A DNA stretch of 5,548 bases from Verrucomicrobiota bacterium (GCA_003221375.1 QHRI01000400.1:1-5548); one strand, 5' to 3'; positions 1 through 5,548 are shown, counted from the stretch's first letter. Made by a program: numbers and translations. The notes: generated from the sequence alone by a model not told the origin.

Positions 1-1
1 G

Positions 2-2761
2 CCCGGCCTACTGATCAACGAAAACTGCGAAGGCACAGGAACGCCAGCTAACTGGACGAATGGCGGAACGGTTAACTGGGATTATACTGCATCTCCCATC
101 AGCGGGTCTCAATCGGTGGAAATCAGCCTTCCAGCAGGCAATAACTTTACTAAGTTTACCGGAACCCTGCGAGACCCTGTTGCTTATGTTAAATTAAGGT
201 TTCGTATGATAACTCAAAATTCGAGAGGAAGCTACGAACTTGCAGTAAAAGTTGCCAGTGCAGCTGATTTTCAAATAGCAGCCATGAGGTTAATTAAAAG
301 CGGAGCCACAAGTCTTGTAAGGCTGAGTACCGCAGATGGAAATGCAGATTCTGTTACTACTCTGTCCACTGGCGTTGATTATTATGTATGGATGACTGCG
401 GTTGATACAGGAACCGCCGAGCTTGCTGTATCCACTTCTAATTCCAAACCGAGCGTGGACGGAGGTGGAAATGTGTATCTAACCAAGAGTTCAACTGGTG
501 CCGGTCCGATTAATAACTTTGAGCTCCTGGCAGAAGGCACGGGAACTGACTATGTGTTCGATGATATTCAGGTTTCCGATAGCCCAATTCCTGACGTTTC
601 GCCCACGCCAATCCCTACACCAACGCCTACTGCTACGCCAACTCCAACCTCTACACCGACTCCGACACCTACGCCCACAACGACACCAACTCCTACGGCG
701 ACAGCTACCGCAACGCCGACGCCAACGCCGACGGCTACACCTACAGCCACACCGGCTACAGCTTGTGAACGGTCAATGACGATCGATCACACCAAGGTTC
801 CCAGTACACAGTCCAATTTCACAGTGCTGGTAAGCCTCACTGATCCTGCGCTCAAAACCGTTGCCAATGGTGGTCACGTAGGCAATGCCAACGGGTATGA
901 CATTGGGTTTTACGCTGACTCTGGGGGGACGACGAAGCTCAAGTGGGAAGTGGAGAAATACGATGGGGTAACCGGGAACCTGATTGCATGGGTAAAGATT
1001 CCCTCCGTGTCCAGTTCAAGCGATACGGTCTTTTACCTGATGTATGGTGATAGCACGATCAATACAGACCAGTCCGATCCGCCCAACACTTGGGACTCAA
1101 ACTTCAAGAGTGTGTGGCATCTGGGCAACGGCTCTACCCTGTCACTGAATGACAGCACGAGCAACGGAAGCAGTCTTGCAAACGTGGGAGCAACTGGGGC
1201 TACGACCGGAAAAATATCCGGGGGAGCAGGTCCGTTCAACGGAACATCTCAGTGTCTTAAAACGGTTAACTCGATCAACCTTGGGACAAACAAGGTAACG
1301 CAATCTGCATGGGTGAACATAACGGGTTACACAAACTCTAACTTTGCGGCTCTTGCTCAATTTGCCAGTACGAACTGGTGGTTCGACAACAACTCGTTTT
1401 CCAGTACACCCAACGAAGCGGGCACGTGGGGAGTCTGGGCGGCAGGCAGCGGAGGGTCTCATAACGGAGGAAAATTCACCAGGCCGTCAGCCGGGGTTCA
1501 TCATGTTGTTTTCACATACGACACAACCCAAGGAACGGCACTGAATGTGAAAGCATACGTTGACGGGGTAGCGCAGACCATTACGCAAACGTTTAGCGAC
1601 AACACCGCGAGTGCCAACTTTGGAAACTATATTGTTCATTTAATGGCGCAATCGGATGAAACCGTGTTTTGGCCTGCGACGTATCTGGATGAGGTCAGGT
1701 TAAGTTCATCTACCCGAAGCGCAACCTGGATAACAACCGAGTACAACAACCAAAGCTCCCCGGGAACATTTATCACCATCGGCAGCGAGAGCTGCGCTAC
1801 GGCCACGCCTTCGCCGACGCCAACACCTACTGCTACACCAACCCCAACGCCAACTCCTTCGCCAACACCTCAATTCGCGGCGGACAACTTCAATCGCGCC
1901 GATGGGGGACTCGGTTTGAACTGGGCCAAGCCGCTACCGGCATCGGAACAGACGTTGACCATCGTCAACAATCAAGTGACGCCCGACACCGACAACGCGC
2001 ACTGTTACGCGTATTGGGTGGGGAACACATTTAATCAAGACCAGTATTCCCAGGCACAAATCAGCAATGTGGGACCATGGAACGGGGTGATTACCCGGGT
2101 ACAGGCGGCAATCGACCGATTCTACATGGCCTTTGTATTTGCGCCCAATGACTACCGCCTCTATCTGCGAAAGGACGGGCTTTATTATTCTCTAGCAACG
2201 GGCAGTACGGAGACATGGTTGGCGGGCGATATTATCCGCTTGGAGACATCTGGGTTGAACCCGGTTCAACTGACTTTGCTGCGAAACGGGAATCCGGTTT
2301 TGACCTATACGGACGCGGCAGAGAACCTCGTTGGAGGTAGCCCCGGCATCGGGATCTATTCGCGAACTGGGGACCACTTAGCGATTGACAACTGGGAGGG
2401 TGGGAACCTAGGACCCCTGGGACCTCTGATGCTGGACACGCGGGTGCGTGCTCCAATGGTACCTGGAAATCTTGTGGCCAAAGCCGTAGGAATCAGCAAG
2501 GTCAAACTGACTTGGGCGGCGGCAACCGACAAAGGCCGCGTGAGAAGGTATGAAGTAGAGCGGCGGGACCCCGGGAGTAATCGCTTTGTGCACGCGGGAA
2601 GGACCGCTGAGACGAGCTATAACGATACAGGATTGGCCGCCGGGAGCAGTTACAGTTATCGAGTACTGGTGAGGGATGCGACCGGGAGTCTGAAGGAGTA
2701 TTCGGGTGTGGCGACCGTGACAACAGGTTCGCCAACGATCGATCCTCAAGGATCGCGCTAA
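2..2761 (+). CDS. Secreted multidomain lectin-like/DUF2341/Fn3 protein, 5'-truncated by window edge
   Basis: The reading frame is open from the first complete codon (position 2) to TAA at 2759-2761, giving 919 visible codons. GTG 116 is only an internal valine, because the domain around it already begins upstream (ENCEGTGTPANW, then NWDY). Counting from position 2, the order is: a jelly-roll/lectin-like domain (about 5-195, ending FDDIQVSD), a Thr-Pro linker (201-254), a DUF2341 domain (255 to about 370, IDHTKVP near its start and FKSVWHLGNG near its end), a LamG-like domain (about 378-597, with DEVRLS and WITTEYNNQSSP), a second Thr-Pro linker (599-623), a third lectin-like domain (about 625-800, DNFNRADGGLG) and an Fn3 domain (821-909). 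These folds usually bind glycans or proteins, so I infer an extracellular adhesion or polysaccharide-binding role. The signal peptide would lie upstream of the window. No catalytic motif, LPXTG, C-terminal membrane segment or PEP-CTERM is visible. The exact ligand is unknown. Confidence 0.88.
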   Translation, partial: PGLLINENCEGTGTPANWTNGGTVNWDYTASPISGSQSVEISLPAGNNFTKFTGTLRDPVAYVKLRFRMITQNSRGSYELAVKVASAADFQIAAMRLIKSGATSLVRLSTADGNADSVTTLSTGVDYYVWMTAVDTGTAELAVSTSNSKPSVDGGGNVYLTKSSTGAGPINNFELLAEGTGTDYVFDDIQVSDSPIPDVSPTPIPTPTPTATPTPTSTPTPTPTPTTTPTPTATATATPTPTPTATPTATPATACERSMTIDHTKVPSTQSNFTVLVSLTDPALKTVANGGHVGNANGYDIGFYADSGGTTKLKWEVEKYDGVTGNLIAWVKIPSVSSSSDTVFYLMYGDSTINTDQSDPPNTWDSNFKSVWHLGNGSTLSLNDSTSNGSSLANVGATGATTGKISGGAGPFNGTSQCLKTVNSINLGTNKVTQSAWVNITGYTNSNFAALAQFASTNWWFDNNSFSSTPNEAGTWGVWAAGSGGSHNGGKFTRPSAGVHHVVFTYDTTQGTALNVKAYVDGVAQTITQTFSDNTASANFGNYIVHLMAQSDETVFWPATYLDEVRLSSSTRSATWITTEYNNQSSPGTFITIGSESCATATPSPTPTPTATPTPTPTPSPTPQFAADNFNRADGGLGLNWAKPLPASEQTLTIVNNQVTPDTDNAHCYAYWVGNTFNQDQYSQAQISNVGPWNGVITRVQAAIDRFYMAFVFAPNDYRLYLRKDGLYYSLATGSTETWLAGDIIRLETSGLNPVQLTLLRNGNPVLTYTDAAENLVGGSPGIGIYSRTGDHLAIDNWEGGNLGPLGPLMLDTRVRAPMVPGNLVAKAVGISKVKLTWAAATDKGRVRRYEVERRDPGSNRFVHAGRTAETSYNDTGLAAGSSYSYRVLVRDATGSLKEYSGVATVTTGSPTIDPQGSR
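602..763 (+). repeat. Thr-Pro-rich linker 1 (degenerate CCN-ACN repeat)
   Basis: This stretch encodes 54 residues that are almost only Pro and Thr with interspersed Ala, in patterns such as PTPTPTATPTPT. It separates the N-terminal lectin-like domain from the DUF2341 module. Pro and Thr codons vary freely at the third base, so the tract is a protein-level low-complexity linker and not a simple DNA microsatellite. Extended, possibly O-glycosylated spacers of this kind are typical of secreted multidomain bacterial proteins. The codon just after it encodes a Cys (764-766). Confidence 0.92.
1796..1870 (+). repeat. Thr-Pro-rich linker 2
   Basis: A second, shorter linker of 25 residues (ATATPSPTPTPTATPTPTPT followed by PSPTP) joins the LamG-like domain to the third lectin-like domain. 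The codon just before it encodes a Cys (1793-1795). Bases 1820-1848 match linker 1 bases 620-648 at 26 of 29 positions, and all three differences are synonymous third-codon changes. Confidence 0.9.
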
Positions 2762-2892
2762 GGAATGCGATGTCTGATTGGGGCAGTGTTGTACGGAACA
2801 TTTAACTCCTCGCTAATTTTGATCACTCAACTGTTTGGATTCAATGGCCGACGCGGAGCGTCACTACTAACTAACAACAGTTAATATCCCTC
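2762..2892. other. Intergenic gap before the sugar-nucleotide genes
   Basis: The 131 bases between the secreted-protein stop and the epimerase start contain no credible ORF. The upstream gene's composition and content differ from what follows, so a promoter for the rfb-type genes is expected here. The best I can see are weak hexamers, such as TTGTAC at 2789-2794 with TAATTT at 2814-2819 (19-base gap), and none is convincing. A perfect 5-bp inverted repeat with a 3-base loop lies at 2850-2862 (GACGC GGA GCGTC), 30 bases before the start codon, and has no T-run after it. No Shine-Dalgarno sequence precedes the ATG at 2893. Confidence 0.45.
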
Positions 2893-3456
2893 ATGCAATT
2901 CACTGAAACAAAGCTTAAGGGAGCGTATGTTATTGACCTTGAACGTAGGGAAGATCCACGAGGGTTCTTCGCGCGAGCTTTCTGCCAGAAAGAATTCGCC
3001 GCTCACGGGCTCAAGCCCATTATCGCACAGACAAATGTCGCGTACAACTTTAGGAAGGGCACAATGCGTGGAATGCACTTCCAATTTCCTCCGGCGGCGG
3101 AGACCAAGCTGGTGCGTTGCCCGCGCGGCGCGATTCTTGATATCATCATAGATCTGCGCCCGGAAAGCCGGAGCTATCTCCACAACGTTGCCGTTGAGCT
3201 GAACGAAGAGAACGGCCGTGCGTTGTACGTGCCGGAGCGCTTTGCGCACGGTTATCAGACGTTGCGCGATAACACGGAGACGAGTTATCAGGTCGGTGAG
3301 TTCTACGCGCCTGAGTACGAGAGCGGTCTGATGCATGATGATCCGCGCCTCGGTCTTGATTGGCCACTGTCGGTGTCGGTGATTTCGCACAAAGACCGAA
3401 AGTTTAAGCTCCTGGATGAGATCGAGCCAGAACTCAGTCGGCGTATGACCATTTGA
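2893..3456 (+). CDS. rfbC: RfbC/RmlC-type NDP-4-keto-6-deoxysugar 3,5-epimerase (possibly CDP-linked substrate)
   Basis: This 187-residue protein has the usual length of the dTDP-4-dehydrorhamnose 3,5-epimerase family, a cytosolic cupin that epimerises C3 and/or C5 of a nucleotide-bound 4-keto-6-deoxyhexose. Family landmarks are present: DPRGFF (21-26), QTN (46-48), RGMHFQ (59-64) with the catalytic-base His62, Lys72, FAHG with His119, the general-acid Tyr132, YAPEYE (138-143) and SHKD (165-168), whose Asp is the likely dyad partner of His62. The position usually occupied by Glu in the RGxFxE motif, thought to contact the thymine base, is Arg28. The ATG at 2893 is preceded by an in-frame TAA (2872-2874), which fixes the start, although there is no clear ribosome binding site. 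An RfbF gene lies two genes downstream, so the substrate may be a CDP-sugar. The epimerase family is secure; the nucleotide and sugar specificity is inference. Confidence 0.9.
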   Translation: MQFTETKLKGAYVIDLERREDPRGFFARAFCQKEFAAHGLKPIIAQTNVAYNFRKGTMRGMHFQFPPAAETKLVRCPRGAILDIIIDLRPESRSYLHNVAVELNEENGRALYVPERFAHGYQTLRDNTETSYQVGEFYAPEYESGLMHDDPRLGLDWPLSVSVISHKDRKFKLLDEIEPELSRRMTI

Positions 3457-3482
3457 GATGACGCATCGAGTAGCAAACGTTT

Positions 3483-4139
3483 ATGATCATCGTCGATAAG
3501 GCTTTAAAAGCACGGGCGGAGCAAGGTAACCCGGTTAAGATTGCGGTTCTAGGCAGCGGGTTCATGGCACAAGGGCTCACAAATCAGATTGCGAACAGCG
3601 TCCCCGCAATGAGCGTGGTAGCCATCTACAGCCGGAAACCGCAGAAGGCCATTCATGTCCTGAATTATTCCGGCTTGATTAATCCGATCGAGGCCACCAC
3701 GCAGAATCAGTTGGACGATGCTATCCGTGACCGGCAGCCAGTCTTTACTCAGGATGTCATGTTAGTCGCACGCTCCGAGCAGGTGGATCTAATAGTGGAC
3801 ACGACCGGCTCTGTCGAGTTCGGCGCGCATGTGGTACTCGAGGCATTCAAACACGGCAAAGACGTTGTGCTGATGAATGCAGAACTAGATGCCACTATCG
3901 GCCCGATCCTTCAGACCTACGCCGATAAACATGGAGTCATTCTCTCAGCATGCGACGGCGACGAACCAGGCTTGCAGATGAATCTGTATCGTTGGGTCAA
4001 GGGTCTTGGCCTTACGCCGCGAGTCATGGGTAACATCAAGGGCCTGCAGGATCCCTACCGCAATCCGAGCACACAAAATGTCGCGGGGCGCGAAGTACGA
4101 AGGCGACGTGATGAAAATTGGAACGCTTTACGATATTGA
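3483..4139 (+). CDS. N-terminal Rossmann fragment of the COG4091-type oxidoreductase
   Basis: This 218-residue frame starts at ATG 3483, just after an in-frame TAG (3471-3473), and lies 26 bases after the epimerase stop. The start MIIVDKALKARAEQG is characteristic of the family. A dinucleotide-binding loop, GSGFMAQG (24-31), follows the first beta strand (VKIAVL). Further family segments are VDLIVDTTGSVEFG, DVVLMNAELDATIGP and ACDGDEPGLQMNLYRWVKGL, up to Q198. Residues 199-218 are Arg-rich out-of-frame read-through and not part of the family. If expressed, the product would hold the cofactor-binding domain but lack the C-terminal region. No Shine-Dalgarno sequence is evident. Confidence 0.7.
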   Translation: MIIVDKALKARAEQGNPVKIAVLGSGFMAQGLTNQIANSVPAMSVVAIYSRKPQKAIHVLNYSGLINPIEATTQNQLDDAIRDRQPVFTQDVMLVARSEQVDLIVDTTGSVEFGAHVVLEAFKHGKDVVLMNAELDATIGPILQTYADKHGVILSACDGDEPGLQMNLYRWVKGLGLTPRVMGNIKGLQDPYRNPSTQNVAGREVRRRRDENWNALRY

Positions 4140-4683
4140 AGAGCTTCGCAGGCTCGGTGGGATTGTGGATTATGTTGTCGGCACGCCTTTGACGAAGGTT
4201 TACTGCCTCGCTGAGCATCCCGATCCGAAGCAGCAGCATTACCTGAATCTCTATAAGATGGGCGAAGGCCCACTCTACTCGTTCTTTCTGCCCTACCATC
4301 TGGTCCATTTCGAGGTACCCAACGCCATCGCTCGAGTTGCGCTCCTGCGGGATTCAGTTGCCAGGCCCCTCGGTGGGCCAGTGGTTGAGGTTTGTGCGGT
4401 CGCCAAACGCGATTTGAAAGCGGGCGAGGTACTCGACGATTACGGAATGTACATGACCTATGGGGAGGCAGTGAACGCAGATGAGATGAGTCACAGCCGC
4501 TATCTCCCGGAAGGATTGGTCGAAGGCTGTAAACTCAAGCGCGATATTATAAAGGATGCGGTGCTCGCGTACGCCGATGTGGAATTGCCACAAGGCCGGA
4601 TCGCGGATCAGTTGCGCGCTCAACAATATCGCCATTTTCGCGGCGAGATCTGGCTGGAGGAAAGGATTAAGGGTCGCAACTGA
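4111..4683 (+). CDS. C-terminal SAF-domain fragment of the COG4091-type oxidoreductase
   Basis: Family sequence in this second frame is visible from about 4078 (MSRGAKYEGDV). ATG 4111 is the best candidate for independent initiation, because GAAGG (4099-4103) sits seven bases upstream, and it would give 190 residues. ATG 4078 is an alternative with no such site. The fragment contains GTLYDIEELRRLGGIVDYVV, a conserved stretch ending HYLNLYKMGEGPLYSFFLPY, and the SAF domain in roughly the last 100 residues (VCAVAKRDLKAGEVLDDYG, MTYGEA, LPEGLVEGCKLKRDI, YADVELPQG). SAF domains occur in sialic-acid synthases and FlgA-like proteins, and homologues of this protein have at times been labelled as flagellar FlgA, which is misleading here. 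The start overlaps the end of the N-terminal fragment, so translational re-initiation is conceivable. Whether a separate protein is made is unknown. Confidence 0.6.
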   Translation: MKIGTLYDIEELRRLGGIVDYVVGTPLTKVYCLAEHPDPKQQHYLNLYKMGEGPLYSFFLPYHLVHFEVPNAIARVALLRDSVARPLGGPVVEVCAVAKRDLKAGEVLDDYGMYMTYGEAVNADEMSHSRYLPEGLVEGCKLKRDIIKDAVLAYADVELPQGRIADQLRAQQYRHFRGEIWLEERIKGRN

Positions 4684-4735
4684 GCGGCGGTTTGGTTTTA
4701 AGGAACTCAGTGCCGCAAAAACCGTAGAAAACATC

Positions 4736-5530
4736 GTGAAAGTGGTTCTATTTTGCGGCGGTTTCGGCATGCGAATGCGCGAATATTCCGAAGCTTTGCC
4801 CAAGCCAATGGTGGCGATTGGGTATCGTCCCATTCTTTGGCATGTAATGAAGTATTACGCCCACTACGGGCACAAAGACTTTATTTTGTGTTTAGGTTAC
4901 AAGGCAGACGTTATCAAAAAGTACTTCCTCGAATATGACGAGTGCGTATCAAATGACTTTGTCCTCTCACGCGGAGGCAAGAATGTTGAATTACTCAGTA
5001 GCGACATCCATGACTGGAACATCACCTTTGTGGATACAGGACTAACCTCAAACATTGGCCAGCGTCTAAAAGCCGTCCAAAGACAGCTTGAAGGAGAGGA
5101 GATGTTCCTTGCTAACTACACCGATGGCCTCTCGGACGTACCGCTTCCTGCAGTTATTGAATCTTTCAAGGATAGCGGAAACATCGGCTGTTTTGTGGGT
5201 GTAAAACCGCGGGCTAGCTTCCATCTTATCACAATGCAGTCCGGCGGCCTGGTAACAAGCATCGAGCACATCGCAAAATCAGGGGCGCGGATGAACGGCG
5301 GGTTCATGGTGTTACGCCGGGAGATCTTCGACTACATGAAAGTCGGCGAGGAACTCGTAGAAGAACCGTTTCGACGGCTGATCGACGTCGGCCGACTGAT
5401 GGTGTATCCACACGATGGCTATTGGGCCTGCATGGATACCTTCAAGGAAAAGCAGGATCTTGAGGACCTCTTCGGCCGAGGCAGTGCGCCTTGGGCGGTG
5501 TGGAATCATCAGCACGAAATCAAGAAGTGA
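4736..5530 (+). CDS. rfbF: RfbF-type glucose-1-phosphate cytidylyltransferase
   Basis: Starting at GTG 4736 the protein has 264 residues, close to the roughly 257 usual for glucose-1-phosphate cytidylyltransferase, a cytosolic enzyme that makes CDP-glucose from CTP and glucose-1-phosphate. The NTP-transferase signature is GGFGMR (8-13) with PKPM (22-25), followed by PILWHVMKYYAHYGHKDFI, GYKADVIKKYF, a YTDG metal/nucleotide loop (128-131), MNGGF (186-190), EEP (209-211) and ACMDT (231-235). This GTG is chosen because the conserved first strand, KVVLFCGG, follows at once. An upstream in-frame ATG at 4556 would overlap the previous gene by 128 bases and add residues foreign to the family. The gene starts 52 bases after that gene's stop, with no obvious ribosome binding site; AAGGA at 4700-4704 is too far away. 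Met12 replaces the usual Thr of the signature, and the usual EKP motif before the NGGF segment is absent, so the exact nucleotide and sugar specificity should be treated with some caution. Confidence 0.88.
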   Translation: MKVVLFCGGFGMRMREYSEALPKPMVAIGYRPILWHVMKYYAHYGHKDFILCLGYKADVIKKYFLEYDECVSNDFVLSRGGKNVELLSSDIHDWNITFVDTGLTSNIGQRLKAVQRQLEGEEMFLANYTDGLSDVPLPAVIESFKDSGNIGCFVGVKPRASFHLITMQSGGLVTSIEHIAKSGARMNGGFMVLRREIFDYMKVGEELVEEPFRRLIDVGRLMVYPHDGYWACMDTFKEKQDLEDLFGRGSAPWAVWNHQHEIKK

Positions 5531-5542
5531 TTGCGTGCAATC
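5529..5542. other. Short perfect inverted repeat at the rfbF stop
   Basis: GATTGC GT GCAATC is a perfect 6-bp inverted repeat around a 2-base centre that begins inside the rfbF TGA stop codon. As RNA it would form at best a 5-bp stem with a CGTG loop. It could be an operator-like palindrome or the first part of a hairpin, but the window ends six bases later, no T-run is seen, and chance is a real possibility. Confidence 0.2.
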
Positions 5543-5548
5543 TGACTC

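Larger units (their letters stand above)
3483..4683 (+). pseudogene. COG4091-type oxidoreductase (homoserine dehydrogenase-like + SAF domain), disrupted by deletion/frameshift
   Basis: Two adjacent frames together encode one recognisable protein of the predicted homoserine-dehydrogenase-like family with a C-terminal SAF domain. The first frame runs through residue 198 (NIKGLQDPYRNPSTQ, ending at 4076), then leaves the family sequence and stops at 4139 after 20 unrelated residues. Family sequence resumes one base out of frame at about 4078-4090 (RGAKYEG, then GTLYDIEELRRLGGIVDYVV) and runs to TGA 4681-4683. From memory of the family, a segment of about 35-45 residues that begins KGFAEKW and includes SFEQAIVAN is absent between the two parts. 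The joined length of about 399 residues is short against the usual 430-440. The lesion is therefore an internal deletion whose length is not a multiple of three. It may be a true pseudogene, a split gene or an assembly error. The reaction of intact homologues is not established; NAD(P)-dependent oxidation or reduction is inferred from the Rossmann fold. Confidence 0.8.

Noticed and set aside
116..118. GTG at 116 as the real start of the large secreted protein.
   Set aside because: The same frame is open to position 2 and already encodes the beginning of the lectin-like domain, so the start is upstream of the window.
568..750. Minus-strand frame encoding a Val-Gly-rich repeat opposite linker 1.
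   Set aside because: It is simply the reverse complement of the degenerate Pro-Thr repeat and has no family features or ribosome binding site.
602..763. Thr-Pro repeat considered as a tandem DNA repeat or CRISPR-like array.
   Set aside because: The period is codon-level, third bases are variable, and there are no unique spacers between constant repeats.
2740..2755. Perfect 6-bp stem with a 4-base loop (CGATCC TCAA GGATCG) at the end of the secreted-protein gene, considered as a terminator.
   Set aside because: It lies inside the coding sequence before the TAA, the stem is only 6 bp, and no T-run follows.
2881..3390. 169-codon minus-strand frame opposite the epimerase gene.
   Set aside because: The + strand frame there has full RmlC family motifs; the antisense product resembles no family.
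4556..4735. Upstream ATG extension of the cytidylyltransferase frame.
   Set aside because: It would overlap the SAF coding region by 128 bases, and the added residues do not belong to the family, whose conserved start begins right after GTG 4736.
4354..4833. 159-codon minus-strand frame across the SAF and rfbF junction.
   Set aside because: It runs antisense to two recognisable coding regions and shows no domain features.

Overview
The window is bacterial chromosomal DNA read almost entirely on the + strand. It holds the 3' part of a large gene for a secreted multidomain protein, a 131-base gap, and a short same-strand run of three sugar-nucleotide-type genes. The taxon cannot be fixed. Thr-Pro-linked DUF2341/lectin-like secreted proteins and the RfbF/RfbC subfamilies seen here are, from memory, common in soil Acidobacteriota, Verrucomicrobiota and similar metagenomic lineages. 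GC is mixed (lines sampled by hand range from about 33% to 62%).

Positions 2-2761: the frame is open to the left edge, so the 5' end lies outside the window. The visible 919 codons encode, in order, a jelly-roll/lectin-like domain, a Thr-Pro linker, a DUF2341 domain with a LamG-like domain, a second Thr-Pro linker, another lectin-like domain and a fibronectin type III domain. No catalytic domain or C-terminal anchor is visible.

Positions 2762-2892: intergenic, with no convincing promoter or terminator; one small GC-rich hairpin is noted.

Positions 2893-5530: (1) an RfbC/RmlC-type sugar-nucleotide epimerase with its catalytic residues intact but an atypical residue at a presumed base-contacting position; (2) a COG4091-type oxidoreductase (homoserine-dehydrogenase-like Rossmann domain plus C-terminal SAF domain) that is broken by a frame change and seems to lack about 35-45 residues at the break; (3) an RfbF-type glucose-1-phosphate cytidylyltransferase starting at GTG 4736. 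Close spacing (26 and 52 bases) suggests one transcription unit. RfbF makes CDP-glucose, so the epimerase next to it may act on a CDP-linked rather than a dTDP-linked 4-keto sugar. The CDP-glucose 4,6-dehydratase expected in such a pathway is not in the window.

The points most worth a second look are the internal deletion/frameshift in the COG4091 gene, the Glu-to-Arg change in the epimerase, the cytidylyltransferase's variant motifs, and the compositional step and synonymous linker repeat in the secreted protein. No RNA gene, CRISPR array, insertion sequence or origin was seen.
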